Positions 25,857-33,902 of a stretch of DNA of 64,000 nucleotides are shown here, one piece after another (the first letter of the stretch is position 1; each line of letters starts with the position of its first letter). This DNA is from Cyclobacterium sp. 1_MG-2023 (GTDB lineage: Bacteria; Bacteroidota; Bacteroidia; Cytophagales; Cyclobacteriaceae): assembly GCF_030546805.1 (NCBI RefSeq), contig NZ_JAUOPC010000001.1, positions 332,081 to 396,080 on the forward strand, in the 5' to 3' direction. The translations under genes and the position numbers were made by a program. The notes below the pieces were generated by a model, which saw only the letters and a program-made list of their open reading frames with translations, was not told the DNA's origin and searched no databases.

Positions 25857-26216
25857 TTGGCTTCGACTCCACTCAGCCGCCGGAATAGCATTCTTTTACT
25901 GATTAGGTGATTCTTTTGGGTTTGCCTTCCTACTATTAAATTGTTGGATTTCGGTTTTGGTATTCCCATACCTAAAACGTAGAAGCCTGAAGGGCTGAAA
26001 CTATTATAGCCACGGGTGAAGCCCGTGGTAATGGAAATTTATACGATCTTGATTTTGGTGGCATTGTTGCGCTTTTTATGCAACAATGCCACCAAAATCA
26101 CTTTGACGTAAGCGCATTAACGGACTAAACGATGAATTCACAAATAATACGATTCTGAAAAGGATCTCGGGGCCTGACAAATCCCCCTGCCCCCTTTCGC
26201 TAAGGGGGAGTTGCAT
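25857..26216. repeat. Hairpin-bearing repeat unit 1 (most intact)
   Basis: The unit runs from the head ggcttcgactccactcagcc through tgattaggtgattctttt, the block gaagcctgaagggctgaaac and two hairpins to a tail with aaaggatctcggggcctgac. Hairpin A is ccacggg/cccgtgg (26010-26028). Hairpin B is a perfect 21-bp stem at 26050-26070 and 26080-26100 with the loop gctttttat. The tail differs from the other units (ccccctttcgctaaggggg hairpin near 26190). Confidence 0.85.
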
Positions 26217-26271
26217 GAATTTAGATTTTGAGTGGCTTCTCGGTAGTGTTCTTTTTTAGTAATTTAACCTT

Positions 26272-26611
26272 CTGATTAGGTGATTCTTTTGGGTTTGCTT
26301 TCCTACTATTTTATTGTCGGGCTTCGATTTTGGTATTACCAAACCTAAACGAAGAAGCCTGAAGGGCTGAAACTATAATAGCCACGGGTGAAGCCCGTGG
26401 TAATGGAAATCTATACGATCTTGATTTTGGCGGCATTGTTGCGCTTTTTATGCAACAATGCTGACAAAATCATATTTACTCATACGATTACGACGTTGCA
26501 AATAATTTCGGATTTTCCAACAAATCCCCTCCCGATTAAAGTCAGAATAGGCTTAGCCACCTTAAAAGGGAGGATTTGATTCGTTTCTTATTATTGATAA
26601 TGTGGACCTTT
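26272..26611. repeat. Hairpin-bearing repeat unit 2
   Basis: The unit lacks the head and starts at tgattaggtgattctttt. Hairpin A is intact (26382-26400). Hairpin B (26422-26472) has one mismatch and one wobble pair. The tail reads cccgattaaagtcagaatag followed by a block that also ends units 3 and 4. Confidence 0.85.
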
Positions 26612-26615
26612 ACCT

Positions 26616-27021
26616 AAGGCTTCGACTCCGCTCAGCCGCCGGAATAGCATTCTTCTACTGATTAGGTGATTCTTTTGGGTTTGCTTTCCTACTATTTTAT
26701 TGTCGGATTTCGGTTTTGGTATTCCCATACCTAAAAAGTAGAAGCCTGAAGGGCTGAAACTATAATAGCCACGGGTGAAACCCGTGGTAATGGAAATCTA
26801 TACGTTCTTGATTTTGGCGGCATTGTTGCGCTTTTTCTGCAACAATACTGACAAAATCATTTTGACGAAAGCGCCTCAAGGGACTAAACGATGAATTCAC
26901 AAATAATACGATTCTGAAAAGGATCTCGGGGCCTGACAAATCCCCTCCCGATTAAAGTCAGAATAGGCTTAGCCACCTTAAAAGGGAGGTTTTGATTCGT
27001 TTTTTATTAATGTTTACATTA
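26616..27021. repeat. Hairpin-bearing repeat unit 3
   Basis: This is the longest unit and combines the head, both hairpins and both tail versions. Hairpin A carries one change (ccacgggtgaaacccgtgg, 26769-26787) that keeps the stem. Hairpin B (26809-26859) has further decayed on its right arm. Confidence 0.85.
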
Positions 27022-27023
27022 AC

Positions 27024-27233
27024 CTAAGGCTTCGACTCCGCTCAGCCACCGGAATAGTATTCTTCTACTGATTAGGTGATTCTATTGGGTTTGCTTTCCT
27101 TCTTTTTTATTATGATGCTACAAAGGATCTCGGTTTTCTGCAACCCCCTTCCCGATTATTGTCTAGAAAGGCTTAGCCAACTTAATAGGGAGGATTTGAT
27201 TCGTTTTTTATTATTGATAATGTGGACCTATAC
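27024..27233. repeat. Repeat unit 4, internally deleted
   Basis: The head and the tail are present, but the central part with both hairpins is missing; the join lies near 27110-27125. Confidence 0.8.
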
Positions 27234-27236
27234 CTA

Positions 27237-27310
27237 TGGCTTCGACTCCGCTCAGCCACCGGTATAGCATTCTTCTTCTCTAGGCTTCGGCAAGCTCAGC
27301 TGCAGGTCAT
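27237..27310. repeat. Repeat unit 5, head fragment
   Basis: Only the head (ttcgactccgctcagccacc) and some following bases match. It ends in a related segment (ggcttcggcaagctcagctg). Confidence 0.7.
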
Positions 27311-27437
27311 CGTTTCTGATCCGTCACCGGGACTCAGCTAGCGGCGAATAAGCAATGGTCGTCAAGAACATTTCCATCCCTGTATCACCCCATTTCGTCA
27401 CATTTCTTTGATTGAAGCTTCTGAAAGCAATATTCTT

Positions 27438-27475
27438 GTGTAAATATTAACAGGCATCAAAACCTGTTATTACAC
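27438..27475 (+). promoter_or_regulatory. Two-part hairpin before the two-component operon
   Basis: gtgtaa (27438-27443) pairs with ttacac (27470-27475) and taacagg (27448-27454) pairs with cctgtta (27463-27469); four bases bulge on the left. It lies about 30 bases before the small ORF that precedes the kinase gene and could be a leader structure or an operator. No known motif is recognised. Confidence 0.3.
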
Positions 27476-27504
27476 GATCCGGATGTTTTCAATGAAGAAT
27501 CGCC

Positions 27505-27657
27505 ATGACCAAAACCAACAAAAAATGTTATATACTATTGATTATTGCAGGCTTACTGTACAATATCTACTTGGCTTATGCTGCCCATAAATATTCTAAT
27601 CAATTAAACCCACTCAGAACCGAATGCAAAATATTCGGTTTAAATTTTAATTTATAA
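27505..27657 (+). CDS. Small single-pass membrane peptide before the sensor kinase
   Basis: An ATG at 27505 opens a 50-residue frame (MTKTNKKCYILLIIAGLLYN...), with a basic start, one hydrophobic segment at about residues 8-26 and a short polar end. Its TAA lies 11 bases before the ATG of the LytS-like kinase, so it would be the first gene of that operon. It resembles small membrane peptides seen near envelope sensors. No family is recognised, and the frame could be chance, since the neighbourhood is AT-rich. Confidence 0.4.
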   Translation: MTKTNKKCYILLIIAGLLYNIYLAYAAHKYSNQLNPLRTECKIFGLNFNL

Positions 27658-27668
27658 ATTGAACAAAT

Positions 27669-29084
27669 ATGAAAAATAAACCTTTGGCATTTCGGCAAAT
27701 CGAATGGTGGATCGTTACCCTGGTCTTTCTGATAATTGTTTTGGTCAATATACTCAGTGCAGGTAATGGGGGTTATCATTCGATTAATGATGGTTTAATT
27801 GGCTATTTCGCCAAAATTATTATTCCGCTACTATTATTTCTAGTCTTTTTCCTGTTTCATAAGGTACTGATACCGAATTACCTAAAGAATAAAAAAATGG
27901 CACGCTTGATTATACTAAGCGTTTTAATTGCCATTTTCTCCTACATCATCATTACTTTATTTTCTGATGGAGCAAATATCACTAAAGCCCCTTTTACGGC
28001 ATTCTATTTTAAAATCATGGCCATTTATTTAGGCTATTTGGTTTGGGTGATCTTTTTGAAGCAAGTGTTGACCCCTCCAAAAATGAAGGATTTTCAACCC
28101 TACAACTCAATTCGCCTAGGTAGTATTTTGTTTTTTCTGACATTATTCCTTCTCCAGATTAATGAGCTTGTGCATAGGGGGATCGCCCTTGTATTGGCCT
28201 TTGCACTACCAACAATTGTTTTGATATTGGTTTATAATTATTTCCTTATTTATAAAAAACGACAGGTGGGAAAAAGAAAGGCTGCCAACTGGTTTAATAT
28301 TTCTTTATTATTCATCCTCCCAGGTGCATTTATTTTTATTGGCTTAGTTGAACAGGAAGAAATTCCACTTTTAATTGGTCTGGGCATTGGACTATTGATA
28401 CAATTGGTAATTATTCCAATTTCTAACCTGGCTTTTGATAAATATCTCACAATGGTGGGACAAATAAAAAACCTCTCTCATCAGGTAGAGGTAGGCTCCG
28501 CCAATTTAAGCTTTCTTAAATCGCAAATCAATCCTCATTTCTTGTTCAATGCCCTAAATACCCTTTACGGTACTGCATTGATGGAGAATGCAGAAAAAAC
28601 GGCCGATGGCGTTCAAAAACTTGGAGACATGATGCGCTTTATGATCCATGAAAACCAACAGGATAAAATCCCCTTAAAAAGAGAAATTGCCTATGTTAAA
28701 AACTACCTAGACCTTCAAATGTTGCGCTTTGAAAATGAGGAAAACTTAACGGTAGACTTCAAATTGCCGGTGGATGAATGTGAGGGACAAATTGCTCCCA
28801 TGTTATTGATTCCTTTTGTAGAAAATGCATTCAAGCATGGCATTAGCACCAAAAACAAGTCCTGGATAAGGATCAACCTACGCTGCATGCAAGGAACGGT
28901 ACACCTGGATTTGGTCAATAGTATCCATCCAAAAAAAGTGACGGATGATCCCAAAGATGAATCCGGGATAGGATTGGAAAATGTAAGAAAGCGACTTCAA
29001 CACTATTATTCCGGAAAGTATAGTCTTTCCACCATTTCCAATGAAAGTGAATTTTTCGTACATTTCTCCTTACAACTAGATTGA
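27669..29084 (+). CDS. LytS/YehU-type sensor histidine kinase
   Basis: The 471-residue protein has about seven membrane segments in its first 260 residues and then the His_kinase/HATPase pair of the LytS type. The phospho-acceptor is H290 in SQINPHFLFNALN, the N box is IPFVENAFKHG, and the G box ends in GIGLENVRKRL. There is no separate periplasmic sensor domain, so the signal is probably sensed in the membrane. The LytTR regulator gene follows after 43 bases. Such systems in Bacteroidota often control a few nearby envelope or transport genes. Confidence 0.9.
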   Translation: MKNKPLAFRQIEWWIVTLVFLIIVLVNILSAGNGGYHSINDGLIGYFAKIIIPLLLFLVFFLFHKVLIPNYLKNKKMARLIILSVLIAIFSYIIITLFSDGANITKAPFTAFYFKIMAIYLGYLVWVIFLKQVLTPPKMKDFQPYNSIRLGSILFFLTLFLLQINELVHRGIALVLAFALPTIVLILVYNYFLIYKKRQVGKRKAANWFNISLLFILPGAFIFIGLVEQEEIPLLIGLGIGLLIQLVIIPISNLAFDKYLTMVGQIKNLSHQVEVGSANLSFLKSQINPHFLFNALNTLYGTALMENAEKTADGVQKLGDMMRFMIHENQQDKIPLKREIAYVKNYLDLQMLRFENEENLTVDFKLPVDECEGQIAPMLLIPFVENAFKHGISTKNKSWIRINLRCMQGTVHLDLVNSIHPKKVTDDPKDESGIGLENVRKRLQHYYSGKYSLSTISNESEFFVHFSLQLD

Positions 29085-29127
29085 TTTAACCTGAAGACCT
29101 TCTATTACCTAGTACAAATTTAACTTT

Positions 29128-29787
29128 ATGTTAAAAGCAATAGCAATTGATGATGAGCGAATGGCTTTGGAGGTGATCAAATCCCACGCCTCCAAAGTTC
29201 CTTTCATTAGTCTGGAAGCCGTTTTTTCTGATGGCATCCAGGGACTGGAGTACCAAAGCCAACAACCGGTAGACCTTATTTTCCTGGACATCAATATGCC
29301 TGATATTTCAGGAATCGACCTGATGGCCATGCTTCCTGAATCCACTATGGTTATCTTTACTACCGCCTATTCAGAATACGCGGTTAAAGGTTTTGAACTC
29401 AATGCACTGGATTACCTTTTAAAGCCATTTCCCCTAAGTCGCTTTTTAAAAGCCTGTCAAAAAGCAAGAGATTGGAAAGCTTTGCAACCTTCAGAAGAAC
29501 CTGAGTTTGTATTTATCAAGACTACAGACAGCCAACAAAGGGTGAATTTTGATGAGCTATTGTTCTGTGAAGCCTCAGGAAATTACGTTAGCCTGCAATT
29601 GAAAAATGAAAAGATAATGAGTAGGATGACTTTTAAAGAATTGGAAAAGCTACTTCCCTCCTATTTTATCCGTACCCATAGGTCCTTTATGGTCAATAAA
29701 AATAGGATTAATAAAATAGAACGACACCAAGTACAAGTAGATGAGCATTTTATACCGGTAAGTATGTCGTATACTGATTTTATTTAG
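29128..29787 (+). CDS. LytTR-family response regulator
   Basis: The 219-residue protein has a receiver domain (about 1-120) with the acidic pair D8-D9, the phospho-acceptor D54 in IFLDINMPD and the conserved K in LLKPFP. A LytTR DNA-binding domain follows (about 130-219) with LFCEASGNYVSLQL and FIRTHRSFMVNKNRI. It is the partner of the kinase gene directly upstream. LytTR regulators bind direct repeats in promoters; I could not identify such a site here. Confidence 0.92.
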   Translation: MLKAIAIDDERMALEVIKSHASKVPFISLEAVFSDGIQGLEYQSQQPVDLIFLDINMPDISGIDLMAMLPESTMVIFTTAYSEYAVKGFELNALDYLLKPFPLSRFLKACQKARDWKALQPSEEPEFVFIKTTDSQQRVNFDELLFCEASGNYVSLQLKNEKIMSRMTFKELEKLLPSYFIRTHRSFMVNKNRINKIERHQVQVDEHFIPVSMSYTDFI

Positions 29788-29907
29788 CAGACATAAGGGT
29801 TTCGAGAATATACATTTTAATTACAGAATAAATTCACTACATTAATAGTAGATACCATATTTACGAAACGAACACTTGTATTTGGTTGGCTAGAATATGA
29901 AAGAGTT

Positions 29908-30165
29908 ATGAAAAACAATTTAATCTATCATCTAGTGGCTAATGCTTCGCACATATTGATATTTCAACCCTGGCGAGAAGGATATTTATCTACCGGGCAA
30001 TTTGTTATCATTGCTTTTATTTATGCTTTCATCTATCATCCTATTGTGGATTATTACCGACTTAGAGCTTTAGGTAAAATAAAAGAAGAGGATTTTAAAA
30101 AGATGTGGAAATGGGGCACCTTATACAGATTTAAATATTACAATCAATTAATGTTTGGAAAGTAA
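29908..30165 (+). CDS. Small hypothetical membrane protein
   Basis: The 85-residue protein contains a hydrophobic stretch (about 29-47, FVIIAFIYAFIYHPIVDYY) and a basic, aromatic C-terminal half (KKMWKWGTLYRFKYYNQ). I do not recognise the family, but length, composition and the ATG placement are gene-like. A four-codon frame (29897-29911) overlaps its start. It is on the same strand as the two-component system, about 120 bases downstream. Confidence 0.6.
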   Translation: MKNNLIYHLVANASHILIFQPWREGYLSTGQFVIIAFIYAFIYHPIVDYYRLRALGKIKEEDFKKMWKWGTLYRFKYYNQLMFGK

Positions 30166-30215
30166 GTAAACATTCATTCCTTCAAGAAATTCTCTTTGAT
30201 CCAATCCTTACAGTA

Positions 30216-30347
30216 ATGTTAAAATTTGTAAAGAAATGGACAGTTTTTTTGTGCTTAGGCAAGCGCAGCAAGCCAAAAGATTTTTATCCGCCACACCATG
30301 AACCTGTTGAGGATCCGAAGAAAGGAAATAAAAAAGCCAGTCCATAA
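30216..30347 (+). CDS. Possible 43-residue basic small protein
   Basis: The frame starts with MLKFVKKWTVFLCLGKRSK and ends in a proline/lysine-rich part (PKDFYPPHHEPVEDPKKGN). It has a hydrophobic start but no real membrane segment. The stop codon lies inside the loop region of the terminator at 30332-30364, an arrangement typical of short genes that end right at a terminator. No family is recognised. Confidence 0.4.
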   Translation: MLKFVKKWTVFLCLGKRSKPKDFYPPHHEPVEDPKKGNKKASP

Positions 30348-30364
30348 ACAATGAACTGGCTTTT
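30332..30364. terminator. Bidirectional rho-independent terminator
   Basis: aaaagccagt (30332-30341) pairs perfectly with actggctttt (30355-30364). A-rich and T-rich flanks allow it to act in both directions, that is, for the plus-strand small genes and for the minus-strand gene ending at 30421. Confidence 0.75.
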
Positions 30365-30420
30365 GAAATTTTATTAATTGGCGTGAGATTGGGCTTTCAT
30401 AAACCCTAATCAAATTACTT

Positions 30421-33400
30421 CTATTCTTCCATAGGATGCTCTTGTAATAGCTCGGTAGGAGAATAGAATCCTGTTTTGTCTTTGATGGCAGCCCTTACTG
30501 CTTTTACCTTATCGGGACTTACTGCCGAGGATTCATTTCCAAAGCTATTTCTTACATAAGTGATCACTGCTGCAACTTCCTTGTCATTGAGCATACCTGC
30601 ATAAGGTGTCATGGGTACCTGACCGGGATATTCCTTGCCCAATACTTCAATTGGCCCCATCAATCCATTCAACACAATCTTAATAAACCTTTCTTCGTCT
30701 CCATTTACCCACTTGGTTCCTGCCAATGGTGGGAAACCTGAAGCGCTCAAGCCTTTACCATCCGGCTGGTGGCAGGTAATGCAAAAACCTTCTTTGCTAT
30801 AAATGGCCTTACCCATTTGGAATAAGGTAAGTTCTTCTCCTTTCAATCTTGAATTGGATGCCTTGGCTTCCTCAGAAGCTTTTTGGAATACCACAGATCC
30901 ATCAGGATTGATCACCATATTTTTGACAGACATATCATTTAGGTGAGCCAAAGATGTCTCAAATGGTTTTTGCATCCAATCATCCATCGGGTGTTCATTG
31001 GCTATTTCCAAAACGGCCAATCCATCCTCTTTGTCTAGCCAGGAAGCAGCTACTATGGCTTCCAGCCTTACACGTCCATGAGGATCAGCAGCGGCTTTTT
31101 TAAGTAAATCTACCTGATCAGCTACTTGATGACCGGTATAGCGTAGAATTCTAGCGACTGCCGCTCTTACTCGATGGTCTTCAGAATCCATTAATTTTTT
31201 CAACAAGTCCTGATCAACGGCATTAAGTCCCCAGCTAACCCATAGTCCTTCTAGTAAATGATGTTCATACCTTGGATCATTTTCATCTAAATTGGCAATC
31301 CATGTTTTCATTTTAGACAAAACTTCCTCAGTATCTCTACCTCTTAGCTCTATTCTCGTTGCATATCTGGCCCTAAACTCAGGCAATTTCAAATTGTCCA
31401 ATAAAGTTTCAATGGATGCTCCATCAATGGTTGGAGGAGTCACCAAAGGCCTTGATGGATAAGTGATTCTATAAATCCTTCCATGTACATGGTCTCTCAA
31501 TGGATCCCTTGCATTGTGCTGCATGTGACCAACCAATATATTGTGCCAATCTACAAAGTATAGGGAACCATCAGGAGCAAATTCCATGTCTACCGGTCTG
31601 AAATTCCCATCGCTACTTTTGATAAGGTCCACCCTGTGTTCACTGTCATACCCTGTACCATCTTCCACCATTCGGTGCATTTTCATACCCAAAAATCCGA
31701 TGGTATTGTTGATCAACAAGTCTCCTTGAACTTCTTCAGGAAAATGTCTACTGGATACAAATTCCAAGCCTGAGGTTGGTCTTACCCTGTGAGCATCTTC
31801 GATCAAGTTTGGTCCTTTGTGATTTCCTTCACCATAACGTGACTTCACTGATCCCGGCATCATCCAACGTACATCAGGTCCTGAAGTCTCGGCAAAGAAA
31901 TTCTGTCCCCAATCATCAAAAGCAATTCCCCAAGGGTTAGGTATAGGAAGCTGAGCGGTTCTCTCCAATCTTCTTCTGGCTGGATTGTACCGGTAAAAAC
32001 CGCCATTAGTAGCCCTTACCGGACCGTAAGGAGTTTCTACATCTGTATGAAGAAATACCCCTTCACCCATATATATGGCTCCTGAAGGGTCTGCTACAAA
32101 GGCAGAAATATTGTGGTGCGTATCATGATCGTCAAATCCACTTAATAGAATTTCTCTTTTTTCCGCATAATCATCTCCATCTTCATCTTTTAGAATGATA
32201 AAATTGGTGCCTTGAGACAGGTAGACTCCTTCGGGAGCAATCTCCATTCCTATTGGTAAATGCAAACTGTCAGCAAAAACTGTTTGTTTGTCTGCTTTCC
32301 CATCATTATCGGTATCTTCTAAAATTAAGATCTTGTCATTTGGTTTAGGATCTCCCGGTTTGTAATGCGGATAACTAGGCATTACGGACACCCACAATCT
32401 ACCTTTGGTATCAAATGTCATTTGAACAGGATTGGCCAAATCCGGAAATTCTTTTTCGGAAGCAAATAATTCTACCTTATACCCATCTGCTACTTCAAAT
32501 TTATCCAAGGCATCTTGGCCATAAAGATATTCCAGATCGCCATTTTTTTCCGGGTTATAATTGGTTTCTACCTGTGGCAATTCTATGGTGCTCTCATCTG
32601 CTTTTGCCAAGTCAAATTGCTCACCTTGATTGGCTTTCCAAATGGCTTGGTCTCTATTTTCCGTCATTTGGCGGATTTTTTTCAATTCATAAGGATAATT
32701 GTCCGGGCCAAAAGGATTGTACCTTCTACCAAAAACATGGACGCCATTAGGAATCTTATAATCATTGTGCCACATCCAATTTTTTTCCTTTACAGCGGCA
32801 TGAATGGCGGCCCTTTTATCTTCCGCTACTGCCTTATCTGAGCCGAAAACTTTATCGGTTAAAAAAGTTGAAAACTTTTTATATCCTTCCTCTGTCAACT
32901 GAAAACCATCTATGGTAAGGTATTCATCTGCAGAAGAAAACCAGGAGGAAGAAGGTGAATAAGCATCTACAAACAAGACCTGATTTCTGTCTGCAACTTC
33001 CTTCATTGCATCCGTATACATTTTCAGGTTTTTGTTTTCTTTTTCTCCATTTGGTAAATCAAAATCACCACTTAAGTCTTCGAAGGCGATTGGAGACACC
33101 AAAGCAAGCTGAGGTGGGGCTTCACCATTGTAAACAGTGTTTTTTGTATGATTAATAAAGGCTTCTAATTCTTTTTTATACATTTCCAAACCCTCTTCAC
33201 CTTCAAAAGACTCATTGTAGCCAAAGAAGGCAATGATAATGTCTGCTTCATGTCGCTTGATCCATTCATCAGGTGTTTCAAAATGGCCTTCACTGCCTGA
33301 ATTAGTAGCCAATTCGTCTTGAAATTCTTCAGCTCCTGGGAAAGCCCAAGGGGAAACTCTTCCTGCATGTGGTCTAAAACCAGGAGTATCTCCTCCATCA

Positions 33401-33612
33401 CTCATATTCCTTATGTACAATAAAGAATCCGGATAACGAACATGCATTTCTGTTTCAAAATGACCATAGTTCATCATTCTTGATCCCAGGTTATTACCAA
33501 TCAGGATGATATGATCTCCCTTATTTAAGGTGAGTTTAGGCCCATCCTGAGCACATTGGAAGGCAAAAAATGATAGAATGCCTATTAAGAATAAACTTGT
33601 AATTCGCTTCAT
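30421..33612 (-). CDS. Large PVC-type CxxCH protein: SGNH hydrolase, beta-propeller, HEAT and cytochrome c domains
   Basis: A TTG at 33669 opens the frame, but the ATG at 33612 (MKRITSLFLIGILSFFAFQC) gives a clean lipoprotein-like signal, leaving 1063 residues. Counted from it, domains are: SGNH/GDSL hydrolase-like (about 30-255, IILIGNNLGSRMM, IIAFFGYNESFEG, DGFQLTEEGY); a six-bladed propeller of the PVC type (about 375-720, GYKVELFASEKEFPDLANPV, FVDWHNILVGHMQHN); HEAT-like helices (about 740-890); and a monohaem cytochrome c (FCITCHQPDGKG near 942). The last 40 residues resemble those of the sugar dehydrogenase at 8237. Such proteins are common in Planctomycetes and marine Bacteroidota and are thought to oxidise sugars or their derivatives outside the cytoplasm. 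The 290-base region upstream holds promoters but no clear box. Confidence 0.85.
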   Translation of the reverse strand: MKRITSLFLIGILSFFAFQCAQDGPKLTLNKGDHIILIGNNLGSRMMNYGHFETEMHVRYPDSLLYIRNMSDGGDTPGFRPHAGRVSPWAFPGAEEFQDELATNSGSEGHFETPDEWIKRHEADIIIAFFGYNESFEGEEGLEMYKKELEAFINHTKNTVYNGEAPPQLALVSPIAFEDLSGDFDLPNGEKENKNLKMYTDAMKEVADRNQVLFVDAYSPSSSWFSSADEYLTIDGFQLTEEGYKKFSTFLTDKVFGSDKAVAEDKRAAIHAAVKEKNWMWHNDYKIPNGVHVFGRRYNPFGPDNYPYELKKIRQMTENRDQAIWKANQGEQFDLAKADESTIELPQVETNYNPEKNGDLEYLYGQDALDKFEVADGYKVELFASEKEFPDLANPVQMTFDTKGRLWVSVMPSYPHYKPGDPKPNDKILILEDTDNDGKADKQTVFADSLHLPIGMEIAPEGVYLSQGTNFIILKDEDGDDYAEKREILLSGFDDHDTHHNISAFVADPSGAIYMGEGVFLHTDVETPYGPVRATNGGFYRYNPARRRLERTAQLPIPNPWGIAFDDWGQNFFAETSGPDVRWMMPGSVKSRYGEGNHKGPNLIEDAHRVRPTSGLEFVSSRHFPEEVQGDLLINNTIGFLGMKMHRMVEDGTGYDSEHRVDLIKSSDGNFRPVDMEFAPDGSLYFVDWHNILVGHMQHNARDPLRDHVHGRIYRITYPSRPLVTPPTIDGASIETLLDNLKLPEFRARYATRIELRGRDTEEVLSKMKTWIANLDENDPRYEHHLLEGLWVSWGLNAVDQDLLKKLMDSEDHRVRAAVARILRYTGHQVADQVDLLKKAAADPHGRVRLEAIVAASWLDKEDGLAVLEIANEHPMDDWMQKPFETSLAHLNDMSVKNMVINPDGSVVFQKASEEAKASNSRLKGEELTLFQMGKAIYSKEGFCITCHQPDGKGLSASGFPPLAGTKWVNGDEERFIKIVLNGLMGPIEVLGKEYPGQVPMTPYAGMLNDKEVAAVITYVRNSFGNESSAVSPDKVKAVRAAIKDKTGFYSPTELLQEHPMEE

Positions 33613-33902
33613 AAATTTGGGCTTGTATCTGACCATAAGTTTTTTTTTCCTTTTACTAAGCGCAAGCAAAAGAATTTTACTGATTTTACTTTTCGACTGA
33701 CCTCAATATTAGTAAATTTTTTCATTTATTTTTAACAATAATACATAAACCTCCTAAATCTAGTGTAAAACAATTGAGATCATTTATAAAAGGAACCGCA
33801 TAGCTAGAAAATTTGGTCTCCAATTAAATTGACCAACCATTACTATAAAGAATGCTTTCGATTTTAATCAATTTTAGGTAATCTTAGGTTTTAATCAATT
33901 GT

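Larger units (their letters stand above)
25795..27504. other. 1.7-kb non-coding stretch with an array of large repeats
   Basis: Five full or partial copies of one repeat family (listed separately) fill 25857-27310. Open frames of about 60 codons across the repeats are not genes. The part from 27311 to 27437 shows nothing recognisable. Confidence 0.7.

Noticed and set aside
26272-27310. Open frames of about 60 codons (26388-26579 and 27076-27267)
   Set aside because: They run through the dispersed repeat units, lack ribosome-binding sites and have no protein-like composition.
25857-27310. CRISPR array
   Set aside because: The repeated units are 75-400 bases long, differ in length and have no regular unique spacers; no cas genes are present.
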